Shown: positions 1-9,760, counted from the first letter of the stretch. The stretch is DNA of 20,067 nt from Chara braunii (GCA_003427395.1 BFEA01000211.1:163433-183499), one strand, 5' to 3'. The notes: generated by a model not told the origin, from the letters alone. Translations and numbers: made by a program.

Positions 1-398
1 GGAGAACAGAAGAGACACGAGCAAACGTATGACCAAACATATTACCTTCACCCCCCCCCCCCCGTGTCCCTGAATGGCATCACGATAGGTCAAAAACAGA
101 TCAAAAATCATACGGAGAAAAGAAGTGGTTAGAGTACGCAAGTGAAAGTCTAATCTGAGCAATTCGGGGGGGTGAGGGGGTTTAAACAGGATCATGGCCC
201 CGANGTGGAAAAAGAAACAGAAATTGCCCACAACGCTTTTCTACCAAGGTGCCATGAGACACCATGTAGAGCTAAATCCCTCGTCACGATCAAACGCCAG
301 CTCATCCTCGTTGACTGCCGGGGCCGAGCCCCAGGCGCAACCAACGCAAGGGGAAGCCCTGGTCCAACATACATCCCCGCAGCCCCAGCAGAGGGGCA
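1..398. other. Upstream flank or LINE-A 5' untranslated region
   Basis: No convincing gene is visible. The stretch holds a run of 13 C at 51-63 and a G-rich patch around 166-180. Short overlapping open frames occur on both strands (about 172-500) but none resembles a known protein, and they conflict with each other. The sequence leads directly into the first ATG of the LINE-A gag-like frame at 399, so it may be the element's 5' UTR carrying its internal promoter. I see no boundary or target-site duplication that would fix the 5' end of the element. Confidence 0.4.
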
Positions 399-2039
399 AT
401 GGCTGTCGGTCAAGGGCACTCTCAATCGCAGCAGAACCTGCAAGGAGCTGACGCGCGCACCTGGGCACAGAGAGTCAAGAGGCCCTTCTGTCAGGAGAAG
501 TTAAACATCAAAAGGCAGTCCGGGGGTGGGTCAAACGACGAGAACTTGGCGATTCCTTTGGGTGGGCTGTCATCCGCCGATGCGTTTTTCATGACAAAGC
601 TCCTCACAACTTCGGAGAAGTCGGTGAGGGAGCAAGGGGGGGAAAAAATCATGATCTCACACCTCCCGGAAGCGGGTCTGGAGGTGAGGGACAGGACCTA
701 TACAGAGCATGCAACTAACTAGGTGTTTCATGATGATGCGAGCTATAAGTCCACGAACGACAAGATTGGATGGATTAGGAGAAAACTGGGGGCATTAAAA
801 GGAAACGAAGAAACCGCGGCAGACTCATTCCTCATCCAACCGGTATCGAAAACAATTTTCACAGTGTTGAGTATGTGCAAAGACGATAAAAAATCGATGG
901 ACAGGTAAAGGACTGTACGCTATGATAGATCTGAGGTTCGACTTTACCCATGGTCCCCCCAAAAATGTGCCACGCCGGAGGAACGGAGAGACAGACTGAA
1001 GACGAAATTCTTTTGGGTCGAATTTCGTCACATCCCCATTGAGATCCAAGTGGCATTTGTTCAGGACTTTGGGGAGAAGTTCGAGATTGTTGACTTCATA
1101 GATCCCCTTCCGAGCTATGCAACGCGAAGGGACGACTATATGATGTTGGCACTGGACCATCCACCGAACGAACCATTCTCACTAGACGATGTGATACCTT
1201 ATTGGGTGGGCGATCACGAATACAAGATCTACACTGCACACAAGCTCCGACCCTGGTGCATGAAATGTAAGGCCTATGGCCATCTATGCACCGAACAGGC
1301 CTGCCCGCAGCACCCAGGCAGGAAAGCCAGGATCACGGGGAGATTAATTCGGGACCCCTTCAAAACAGAGAGTTGGAGAATAGTGGACCCCGGCCATGAA
1401 GGCTGGGTATTCATAGACCGGGAGGAGGATGGGAAGCAAAGGGGGTGGGTCTGGGAGAGGCAAACGGAACCAGAATGGGGCACTAAACCCCCCGAGGAGT
1501 GGGTCCCTCCGAAACCGGTAGAGGCGCACATGAGAGCCTCCACAGGCACATCCGAGAAGAGCTTGGGGCCGCAGGCTGCACAGGGAAAAGGGGAACTGAA
1601 GGTGCATGATGACAGGGCGATGGAAAAAGGAAAGGAGAAAGAACCAATCCCGGAGCAGTATATGGACACTCGCACGACGGACCCTGCTCGAGAACAGTTG
1701 GACCAAGGGGACTCCCGTCAACTGGACGGAGAACGCCCCCAGCAACTATCTCACAAGCAGCCCGACCAGGGGGGGCCTGCCCCGATGGATGGAGAGGTAA
1801 TCACCGGCAGGCAGATCAGCACAGAAAATAGGTTCGGGCCTCTAGCCGTGGAAACAGGGGGCGAGGAGGAGAAAGGGGAAGGTGGGGGGGACGACATTGC
1901 AGGCCTGATTGACCTGAGGCAGACCAAGAAAAAAATGAGGAAAAATAACAACAACGACCAAAAGACCCGCAACGACGAGTTGGGAACTGCAGAGGGGGTG
2001 AACCAGATCAGGACTGAGGCATCGACCGAAAAATCCTAG
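399..2039 (+). pseudogene. LINE-A ORF1, gag-like RNA-binding protein, two in-frame stops
   Basis: One reading frame runs from the ATG at 399 to the TAG at 2037-2039, broken by TAG at 720-722 and TAA at 906-908. Protein-like sequence continues in the same frame across both stops, so this is one decayed gene. The middle (about 770-1240) resembles the DUF4283-type domain that precedes the zinc knuckle in plant L1 ORF1 proteins, including a PWSP motif near 948. The knuckle is CX2CX4HX6C, with Cys codons at 1257, 1266 and 1302 and His at 1281. After it comes a long hydrophilic tail rich in E, K, G and Q (about 1400-2030) that ends in a basic patch rich in Lys, Arg and Asn. By family, the protein would bind element RNA as a chaperone. 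The longest intact part is 1050-2039 (about 329 residues). Confidence 0.8.
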
Positions 2040-2161
2040 GAAACGAGGGCATAGGAACACTCGGCGGAACACTCGGCAAAAAACCGAGATCCATTCAAGG
2101 AGGTTCTCAGTTCTGGTCCAATGAACTAGGATGCCGCCCCCCATCACACTCCGTGCCCCTT

Positions 2162-2173
2162 CCCCCCCCCCCC
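2162..2173 (+). repeat. Run of 12 C just upstream of the extra ORF's first ATG
   Basis: Twelve consecutive C lie between the end of ORF1 and the ATG at 2183. The open frame of the extra ORF extends through this run back to a GTG at 2153, where it would encode a proline stretch, but ATG 2183 is the first ATG and is preferred as the start. The run is prone to length change. Confidence 0.7.
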
Positions 2174-2182
2174 GATGTGATC

Positions 2183-3232
2183 ATGACTGACTGCTCCCCG
2201 GAAGACACTGTTGAGTGCAACAGTGACAGCACCGAAAGCTCAGAGGGGGGGACTCAGCACACAGCGGGCACAACAGCACAACCCCCGACTACTACGGAGA
2301 CAAAGCTGATGGCACTAACAGACTGGCTACTTTTGCGTTTGCAGGAAAGTCACCCGGGACAGACAACAGAATTCTGGGATAATTCCTACATAGAATTGTT
2401 TGACCTGCTGGACTCCAGCTCCAGCCTAAAAGGAATCCTGGAAGACAGGGCACCACAGGCGATCCCCTGCGCTGTTTTCATGGAAAAAATCCTGACCAAA
2501 ATCCAAGCCGGTTTTTCATGCCCCCAGACCGAGGGTCGGCAAAACGAACCAGCAGAAGCATCACAACAGGCACCGTCACACCCTCGTACACCGGCCCCCT
2601 CGCACCCCCCTGAACCAGTAGGGGAGAGGGAAGGGAAGCAGACAGAGGGGGACCGGGGGATGGCACCAGAATCGGTAGAAACTGTGGAAAGGGTTGAGGA
2701 CGAAATGACTACAAAGAGGATGCGACTGAGGCACCTGGTGGAGAAAGGACAGCACGAGAAGAAGTTGTCCATCGAGGGCGTCCTGGTCCTTCCAATTAGG
2801 AAGAAGGACGGTAAATGGCAAGTTGGTATGACCAAGGCAGCGGGTGACGACAAATACGGGGGCGTCACGCTGCAGGGGTGGCTGAAGGAAGGGAACTGGA
2901 TGGGGTATCAGGTAGCCCAGGCACTATATGAACGCACAGCCCGAGAATTCATAGCCAGAAAATACGAACCGGGGGCCTGTGCAACATACTCAGTAACATC
3001 CCAAACGCACCGAGTGGCTGGTAAAGACTTNNATGTTAAATTCGACGCCACCAAGGACGCCGGAATGAGATGGTATACACACCAGGAACTGTTAGACCTG
3101 CAGATCCTGAAGGTAAAACCAAATAAAATCTGGTCAGAACGGGACCTGCTCACGATCATGTGCTCCATCTTGAAACAGGGTATACTGCTAAACACGATCG
3201 AATGGGAGGGGACGTACAGGGTGCGTCTGTAG
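2183..3232 (+). CDS. LINE-A extra ORF between ORF1 and ORF2, unknown function
   Basis: An uninterrupted frame of about 349 residues from ATG 2183 to TAG 3230-3232 lies where L1-type elements usually have only a short spacer. The N-terminal half (to about residue 190) is low complexity: acidic and Ser/Thr-rich first, then Pro/His/Glu-rich. The C-terminal part (about residues 195-330) looks globular. It starts with a hydrophobic strand EGVLVLPIRKKDGKW, continues through a Gly-rich turn to a helix containing ALYERTAREF, and later has MRWYTHQELLDL. This order loosely recalls a Nudix fold, but the catalytic REXXEE box is not present, so any enzyme role is doubtful. Two unknown bases at 3031-3032 affect two residues. 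The frame overlaps the open ORF2 frame by about 106 nt (3127-3232). It may be an ORF2 N-terminal extension or a separate accessory protein. Confidence 0.6.
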   Translation: MTDCSPEDTVECNSDSTESSEGGTQHTAGTTAQPPTTTETKLMALTDWLLLRLQESHPGQTTEFWDNSYIELFDLLDSSSSLKGILEDRAPQAIPCAVFMEKILTKIQAGFSCPQTEGRQNEPAEASQQAPSHPRTPAPSHPPEPVGEREGKQTEGDRGMAPESVETVERVEDEMTTKRMRLRHLVEKGQHEKKLSIEGVLVLPIRKKDGKWQVGMTKAAGDDKYGGVTLQGWLKEGNWMGYQVAQALYERTAREFIARKYEPGACATYSVTSQTHRVAGKDXXVKFDATKDAGMRWYTHQELLDLQILKVKPNKIWSERDLLTIMCSILKQGILLNTIEWEGTYRVRL

Positions 3233-5450
3233 GCAGCCACCCCCACCTTATGGATCTCATTGACGCAGTGTACCAAAGGACCAAGCACTGGAAGCACATA
3301 TTGGAAGCGGCAGATCTTGATCTGCGGACCATTAATGTGAATGGCATTGCATCCACTAATCATGACAAAAAACAGGTGATCTGGGACCAGTTGAGGGGGG
3401 TGGGAAGCAAAACCTGGCCAGACTTGATTTGTGTGCAAGAAACCCATACCATGGACAAGCCGGAGCATCAGCGTGTACACAGCACGGTATGGCCATACCA
3501 AAAAATCCAGGCATTTGCCCCCGGCCCCGGGAGCGTGGGAGTGGCCATATAGGTCCCACCGGGATCCCGGGCGGAAGTGGTTTATTCAGAGGTCGATCCA
3601 ACGGAGGGTGGGTGAATCTCAACGCTGGTGATGCTAGAGCTAGAGCTCCTATGCGTGGTCTGCCTCTACGCCCCAAACGCGGTTCGGGAACGAAAGGTGT
3701 TTTTCGAAAAATTAAAAGAGCACCTGCCGGCTGGGGTCCCGGTAATTCTGGTCGGTGACTATAATGCAGCCCCGGACAGGGGGCTGGACAGATGGCAACC
3801 TCCCACCCCGTGCCCATGGTACATGGAGAATGACGAAAAGATCGTCAAAGACCTCTGTGACTCATTAGGGATCTATGATACGTTTCGACGTCTCCACCCC
3901 ACTGAGAAAGTCTTCACATGCCACCGGATCAACGCCACATCCCGACTGACCAGATCAAGAATAGACTTGATCCTTATCTCAGAGGACCTCGAGGGGGCCC
4001 TCCAAATAGCGGCGATCCTGCCCCCCAGTCCGTTCACAGGTCTTGACCACATAACATGCATGATTGCACTGACTTTTAGGAAGAGACCGGACCAAGGGCC
4101 TGACTTTTACAAATTAAATACCTCTCTACTCCAAAACGACCATTTCAAATGTTACATAGCGGATGTGTGGACATATTGGCGAACAAAGAAGGACATAATA
4201 GGCTCTGAATTAACATGGTTTAATAACGGTCTGTTCTTTCTAACAAAAAAATGCAAAGACTATTCCAAACTCTTAGCGTCACACAAAAACCAACAAGAAA
4301 TGACACTGTTAAAACAAATCCAACAGTTGGAAGACCACACACAATCAGAAGACCAGACCAAACAGACATCACTGCTGAAATACCAACTCCTAGACTTTGC
4401 AAAACACCGTTGGAATGGGACACGTATAAGGGGAAAACTGACAAAGTACCGGACAGAGGCATCAATGGACTCCCACTTCTTCAGTCTGGCCAGAATCAGA
4501 ACAAGAAGAACAACGATAGAAGGCCTTATGAACCCCTGGGCGCAAGACGAGCCCCCGAGCCTCTCCACTCCACAGTGCATCAAGATCGCAAGGGATTTTT
4601 TCAAAGACCTGTTCTCATCCCACATTGGGACCCCCGAGCGGGAAAGGCACATCAGCACGGTAGAAGACTTTCTCGAACCTCTCCAACTCCGTCTCTCCCA
4701 ATAACAAAGGGACACTCTTGAGGGGCCCCTCTCCAGAGACGAAATATGGACAGCATTGCTGCAGATGGAGGAAGAGAAAACAACCGGGATCGACGGTCTC
4801 CCAAAGGAGTTCTGGGAGACCATGTGGAACACCCTGGATGAGGATCTCATGACATACTACCGCCAAGTATGGCAGACGGGGGAGATGGGGGAGTTGGTGG
4901 GACAGGGGGTCTTAACCTTGTTGTACAAAAAAGGAGACAAGCTTAACATCCGAAACTATAGACCGATAACGCTCCTGACCGTGGTCTACAAGATGTTGAC
5001 CAAGAGCCTGGCAAACCGACTAATCCCCGTAATGGAGGACATCATCCATCCTGCTCAAACTGCCTTCATTCAGAACAGGAATATCCAAGAAAACATCCTC
5101 TTAGTCAATGAAGTATTGAGGCTCACCAAACAAAACAATCAAAATGCGGCCATAATCTTTATCGACTTTGAAAAGGCATACGACCATGTCGACTGGTTCT
5201 TTCTGGACAGGTATCTCAACAAGATGAACATCGGCCCGGTCTTTAGGAAATGGGTGTCCTTTCTACACAACAATGCGTCCACAAGGGTGCAAATCAACGG
5301 CTGCCTTGCACCCGAGATCCGCCTGACCCGTTCAGTGAGACAAGGGGACCCGCTTGCGCCCTTCCTTTTCGTGATCATAATGGAGGCCTTGGCGGCAAAC
5401 ATCAGACACCACAAGGACCTGAGAAAGATCCCTCATCTCACGGGTAAAGC
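3160..5450 (+). pseudogene. LINE-A ORF2: APE endonuclease plus N-terminal part of reverse transcriptase
   Basis: The frame is broken by TAG 3550-3552, TGA 3613-3615 and TAA 4702-4704. Protein similarity continues in frame across all three. The endonuclease shows INVNGI (3331), VQETH with the catalytic Glu (3433-3447), GDYN (3754-3765), SRID (3955-3966) and a final Asp-His pair (4045-4050), all expected of APE-type nickases that start target-primed reverse transcription. A linker follows (about 4080-4700). The RT part has LLYKKGDK and NYRPITLL (about 4920-4980), motif A IDFEKAYD (5161-5184) and motif B RQGDPLAP (5338-5361). The next expected element, YADD, is missing because the frame passes into LINE-B at about 5450. 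The initiation codon is not clear: the frame is open from 3127, overlapping the upstream ORF. It cannot encode an active RT. Confidence 0.9.
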
Positions 5451-7166
5451 AATTAATAGGAAATATGAAGAAATACAGATCAAAAGGGAAATAGAAAAAC
5501 TAGATAGTAAAACATCAGATTGCTTCTTTTTTGCGATGGTTAACTCGCAAAAAAAAAACAGACTACTGGAGGAATGGCAGAACCTGCAAATCAGGAACCA
5601 TAACCTATGGAGTAAATACCACCAAATAGATAAGATCCTATACACAAACAAACTCACGGATAAGACATCCAATGCGATTAAACATCTGGGAAACAATACA
5701 TTAATCACTCTCCTCACACATCCTACTGACCCTAATCAGCCACCCGCTAAAGACTCCACTAAACCTTGTGAATATGTAAGGATCTTCTATACACAACTAC
5801 TCACTTCTGAAAAACCGCCCGCCACCCCAATAATACCCCCACATCTGGAAGATTTCCTCTGGAACTCTACCAAGCGAATCCTTTCAGATCTAGAAGCGGC
5901 TCCATTGGAAAAACAGTTGACGATGACTGAGCTTTCTGAGGCTGTTCACAACATGCCCACTGGGAAATGCCCGGTCCCTAATGGCCTCTCAATCGAATTC
6001 TACCTTCGATTTTGGAACCTCATTGTACCGGACCTTCTCAGAGTCTTCAACAATATTTTAGCAGATCATCCCCTTGGCCCCCGAACAGCAGTGGGTATCA
6101 TTACCCTCCTCTATAAGAAAGGAGATAAATTTGAGGTGAGGAATTATCGCCCCATCTCCCTTCTAAATGTCCACGACAAGATTCTAGCTAAAACACTGAC
6201 CCGCCGTATTAATCCCCTACTCCACAAGTTAGTACACCCAGATCAATTCGGCTTCATGTCTGGGCAACAAGTTCTGGACAATGTAATGACCATCTCACAG
6301 TCCATTGATTGGATCAAACAGAAGAAATTGAACAAGGTGGTGATTCTCATAGATTTTCAAAAAGCTTACGACCGCATCAACTAGGATTTCGTATAGGCTA
6401 TCCTGGAGCGAGTGGGAGTGTGGAAAAACTTTAGTAAATTCCTGGGAGCTCTATATGGTGCATCGTTTGGGAGAGTCCTCGTGAATGGACACCCTTCCTC
6501 CGCCTTTCGAGTTACCCGATCTCTTCGACAAGGCTGCCCACTAGCCCATCCTTATTTGTTATCCAATTGGAAGTGCTCCTTAACCTGGTCCGCAATCATC
6601 CGGACTATTCGGGACTCCAGATCTCTCCTAACTACTCTATTAAAGTCTCTGCTCTGGCAGACGACTTCTTCGCAATTTGCGAAAACTCAGTATTCTCACT
6701 CACAACTCTCGAACAATGTCTGTCGGCATATGAAACAGCCTCGGAAATGAGGGTGAGTTGGCAAAAATCGATAGCCCTTACTCTGGATGGCGGTCACCTA
6801 GCAGTAGACCTTGGTATCACAGTGAAAGAAAGTACGGATTCGGAACGGTACTTAGGGATTCAAGTCTAATTCGGGAATCCCTTCGAAGTACAAGTCTTCA
6901 TTATAGAGAACACTATCCGCAATGCCTGTTCCTCCTGGTCAAAAACACAGTTTCTCTCCCTATTAGGTAGGGCAATGGTCATCAATACATTCATTTCCTC
7001 AAAAGTATGGTACATTCTATCTATACGCCCCTTGTTGCCTGGCCCAGCAGTCAATATTAGACGGTTACTCACCAGACTATTGTGGAAAGGGAACTCTGAA
7101 GCTGATTCAGCCCTCAGGAAGGTAAGCAGGAACAAAATTGAACTGGGGTCGGAAGGAGAGGGGGTG
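5450..7166 (+). pseudogene. LINE-B ORF2, reverse transcriptase part
   Basis: The frame is shared with LINE-A up to TAG 6382-6384, then shifts near 6545-6560. RT motifs in order are LLYKKGDKFEVRNYRPISLL (about 6109-6170), an FGFMSGQ segment (about 6250), motif A IDFQKAYD (6349-6372), motif B LRQGCPLA (about 6520-6545) and motif C with LADD (6654-6665) in place of YADD. The thumb/connection region follows, with GRAMVINTFISSKVWY (about 6965-7015) and a LLWKG motif near 7080. Stops lie at 6382 (right after YDRIN, where L1 RTs usually have Trp), about 6391 and 6867-6869. Its role was the polymerase for target-primed reverse transcription. The copy is dead through stops and frameshift. Confidence 0.87.
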
Positions 7167-7790
7167 CCTCCCGGTGGGGGCAGTGTAGGAACAGGGGGTT
7201 TGTTTTTTGTGGGAAGGAGTAACTATGTTGGTTACACGGTGAGCTTACTATGTGTTGTGGAGTCCCGGGGGTATGTCAGAACCTGAATTTCCTATTTCAA
7301 AAATTTCGTAAACCGTTCAAAATTGATTTGGTAAGCAGGAAGAGGGGGGTAGGTTTCAGTAAGGTGGTGCCCGAGTAGAGGAAGGATTGATGTTCGGGGT
7401 GGTAGGTCTATTAGAAGGGCGGGGTGGGGTGACAATGGTCGGTGCTGGAGCATGTGCTCTGTAACCAAGGGGGGCATGAGACCATTGGAGCTATGCCGAG
7501 GGCGGAAGGCATAACCATCTTGTTCAACGTAGCTGATGCCGGGGTAGTGACCGTGTAACTTGGGGCTGTGCAGCTAAGGAAGGTGTCGAGGGAGGAAGAC
7601 ACTTCCTGTCCGTCAGAACTAGTTCGGTCAGGTACTGGGACTGTTGAGGTTGTCCTGTCACCCTAGTAAGGGGGTTATGAGATCTAGCGAGTTCTGGTAC
7701 GAGGACTGATGGCCCGGGCATTAGTCTTCCCTCTACGGTGCAGGGAAGGAGTTGGATTGGGGGTGGTTTTCCTGTCTTTTTGTTTTTTAG
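7167..7790. other. Insert of about 0.62 kb interrupting LINE-B, unidentified
   Basis: LINE-B protein similarity stops near 7166 (a KIELGSEGEGV segment matching the usual Gly-rich block after the WKG motif) and resumes at 7791 in the same frame (LRSKNFERG, then SAKWPVRAL). The roughly 624 bases between are G-rich on the + strand and C/T-rich on the - strand, with only short frames that resemble nothing I know. The right edge ends in a T-rich run followed by AG (about 7776-7790), much like a 3' splice site, but the left edge has no convincing matching donor. No terminal repeat or target-site duplication is visible. It could be a small non-autonomous insert or sequence moved in with an old rearrangement. 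Confidence 0.55.
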
Positions 7791-9426
7791 GTTCTTCGAA
7801 GCAAAAACTTCGAACGAGGTCGGTAGGTTAGTGCCAAATGGCCTGTACGGGCCCTGACCACAGAAGAACAACAGCCCTGGATAACCATAACACAACACTA
7901 CCTAGCAGAACAATGACACTTCTCTAATCCCGAGGCTGTCTGAAATGCCTTACTAATGCGCCCCTTCACCTCCAAGTCTAACGGTGATACCTGGAGTGGG
8001 ATCCTCAGAGAATGGAGCAAGATGCTCCCCCAACTCCTGGAAGAACCATCAACCAAAATAGAAATACTTAACACATGCTTTCTCGAGAACACAGCAATCA
8101 GGGCAAGCACTGGACTTCCGTTCTCTGTAGCCAAGAGCACCGGTAACTTCGGCCTGAAATGGATGCAACGGGGAGTCTGGTTGATCTGACACATTTGGGA
8201 CGAGGAACCCACAGCTGACAGGGCTTCGAAATACAGAGACCAATTTGGCGGCTATCACACAAGCAATTCCGGCAGGCTGGATACAGATCCTATCTCAGCC
8301 ATCCAGCATATTCAGAGAACAACAATGGTTCAAACCCTCAGCTCCACCGAACACCTACTATAGAATCCATAAGATTAATGAAGATGATTTGTGTGAAGCC
8401 TCGGAATGGAAATCCGAAGACTCCAGATTGGTGCAAACCAAGGAGGCGCTACCTTCAGTCCTGACAGATATGCAAGAAGTCCAAGTGCGGCAGAAGAAGG
8501 ACTCCGACGGGTTACCCTCCTTTCAAATCGACTCACAGTCCTCCCCTGGGAAGGATTGGAAGGTCAATACAGATAAGTATGGATGGATCATCTCCGATAA
8601 CCTGGGCATCCAAAAGAAAATCCCTATATCAGATTACTCTGCGAAGATTGGTTATGCCCTCCACTAGGAACCTCAGTCCGAACAGGCCGAGCTCTCCATG
8701 AACTGGCAACATCAGGTCTCGACCTTAAAATCGCCCTCTATATCTCCCAAATGGCTTCTGTTTTACATCCATCTTATCCTCACATCACTAGAAACTAAAG
8801 TGGGAGGTCTTCAATGGTTGCACTTGCATTCTTGCGTTCCTACTGCCATGTGGTGTTCCGAAAAAGGTATGGACATCACCACGACCTGCGATGTATGCCC
8901 TCACCAGTCCTTAGAAGATTGGTTGCATCTCTGGTGGGAATGTGTCATTGCCAGGGGATTTTGGGACTTCCTCAATGAAATATGGTTTCGGGCGTATGGT
9001 CTACGTGACTTCTGGTCTTTAGACTTGGTAATGACGGGCAGAGTTGGGCCACAATTCCATAAACAACAGATCGAACAGATAACTCCGGTTTTCAGAGATA
9101 GAGTCTTTTGGGCACTATGGTTAGCCAGGAGAGATCGCAGGTTCCTTGACATCAGGACCTCTCTCCCCACTCTTTTGGCACAGTTTAAACAGCAGATGAG
9201 ATTAGTTATTATGGCTGATTGGATCAAGTTTAAAAACCAGGCTCCTTACAAGGAAACGGCCACAGCCCAGATTCAGAAAAAAGTGGTCTGCCCCCTTCCA
9301 CTGGGCAGGGATACTGGAAGGCGAAAAGTTGTATTACTCAGACATTTTTTGGGACCATTCTACCCCCGGGGGCCAAGTCCCACTTACCCGAAATCTCAAT
9401 TTCCGACCATAGATGAGGAAGATTGA
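7791..9426 (+). pseudogene. LINE-B ORF2 C-terminal region with zf-RVT finger
   Basis: This continues ORF2 of LINE-B after the insert. In frame 3 it reads through stops at 7824, 7914, 7941 and 8187 with recognisable C-terminal LINE sequence, including PWITITQHYLAEQ and, further on, FGLKWMQRGVW (about 8145-8180). A frameshift near 8245 moves it to frame 1, where it is open to TAG 8665-8667 and then from 8668 to TGA 9424-9426. The zf-RVT finger is CX2CX9HX4C, with Cys codons at 8887, 8896 and 8941 and His at 8926, inside a TTCDVC...HLWWEC context. The finger is typical of plant LINE ORF2 C-termini and is thought to help template RNA binding. The final 100 residues are basic and aromatic (about 9130-9420) without a known domain. 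Confidence 0.82.
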
Positions 9427-9470
9427 CGGCCAAGAATGAAAGATCAGCGTAAGTGGGACTTGGCCCCGGG
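9365..9470 (+). repeat. Inverted repeat spanning the LINE-B stop codon
   Basis: Arms at 9365-9387 and 9449-9470 are reverse complements over 22 bases, with one extra C in the left arm, separated by 61 nt. The left arm encodes the last residues of ORF2 and the right arm is in the 3' UTR, so the stop codon (9424-9426) sits in the loop. In RNA this would be a very stable GC-rich stem near the 3' end, where some LINE RTs recognise a hairpin. Confidence 0.8.
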
Positions 9471-9674
9471 CCTAGCTCTCAACACAGTTCAGACAGCTAT
9501 TGAGCTGTGAAGACTTACAGGTAGAACTCGAGACCCCACCCGATGCTCTACATTCTCACTTCAGGCTGTGGCCACCTCGAGTCGTACTCTTAGATTAGAA
9601 GCAACTTTTGAATCTCTTGATGATGTTTCTTTTCCTGGTGGACTGTGGGGACCCCGGCCCCAAATGAATTCAAT
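9471..9674. other. Possible LINE-B 3' UTR, no gene
   Basis: I see no coding sequence. The stretch follows the LINE-B inverted repeat and precedes a copy of the GGGACG repeat family. A GC-rich GGGGACCCCGG palindromic patch is at about 9646-9660. The end of LINE-B, if it had a poly(A) tail, could be the A15 run at 9746-9760, but a repeat of another family lies in between. Confidence 0.35.
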
Positions 9675-9760
9675 AAGGGACGTTGGGCCCGTTTCCCAAC
9701 ACGTGCTGCTCCCCACGAATAGAATGGAGTTTTGTTTTGCGGACAAAAAAAAAAAAAAAG
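9675..9760 (+). repeat. GGGACG-family repeat, copy A, followed by A15
   Basis: The core AAGGGACGTTGGGCCCG begins at 9675 and contains a 6-bp hairpin (9682-9687 with 9695-9700, loop CCCGTTT). It shares the following block (GTGCTGCTCCCCACGAATAGA) in imperfect form with copy B at 10544. A run of 15 A (9746-9760) lies about 12 bases after the similarity ends. No opposite-end partner was found, so this copy looks partial. Confidence 0.6.

Larger units (their letters stand above)
399..5450 (+). mobile_element. LINE-A: L1-like non-LTR retrotransposon, 3' end replaced
   Basis: This is a non-LTR retrotransposon of the plant L1 type. In order it carries a gag-like ORF1 with a CCHC knuckle, an extra ORF, an APE-type endonuclease and the first part of a reverse transcriptase. 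All parts are on the + strand. It breaks off at about 5440-5460, after RT motif B (RQGDPLAP) and before the expected YADD motif, where sequence of a second LINE continues in the same reading frame. No LINE-A RT C-terminus, zinc finger or 3' UTR is found in the rest of the window. Inactivating changes are few for its length (two stops in ORF1, three in ORF2), so the copy looks moderately young. The 5' boundary is uncertain. Confidence 0.88.
5450..9470 (+). mobile_element. LINE-B: 5'-truncated L1-like element, decayed, with an internal insertion
   Basis: A second, AT-richer LINE starts in the linker upstream of its own RT domain, at a place equivalent to about 4435 of LINE-A (both show a basic stretch followed by an FF pair and an Arg/Lys-rich helix). 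It carries a second complete set of RT motifs, a C-terminal region and a zf-RVT finger, ending with TGA at 9424-9426. Loss of the 5' half is the usual result of incomplete target-primed reverse transcription. The body is interrupted at about 7167-7790. The 3' end is not fixed: an inverted repeat ends at 9470 and the first long A tract is at 9746-9760. Many stops and at least two frameshifts show it is older than LINE-A or has evolved faster. Confidence 0.85.

Noticed and set aside
2386-2868. 160-codon - strand frame and others opposite the LINE ORFs
   Set aside because: They are antisense shadows of the extra ORF, with no similarity of their own.
2765-3180. Calling the extra ORF a Nudix hydrolase
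   Set aside because: Only the rough order of strands and helix fits. The REXXEE catalytic box is not present, so the name would overstate the evidence.
3310-3325. 16-nt palindrome GCAGATCTTGATCTGC in LINE-A before the endonuclease
   Set aside because: Short and inside coding sequence, so it may be chance. No functional signal is associated with it.
7119-7790. Splice-like donor GTAAGC at 7119 paired with the TTTTTTAG acceptor at 7790, suggesting a canonical intron in LINE-B
   Set aside because: Sequence just after the GTAAGC (KVSRNKIELGSEGEGV) still matches expected LINE coding sequence, so the interruption begins later, near 7166, where no good donor is seen.
9746-9760. A15 run as another poly(A) insertion with target duplication
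   Set aside because: The flanks (GCGGAC and GAACGAC) share no convincing direct repeat. It may be the tail of an element whose other end is unclear.
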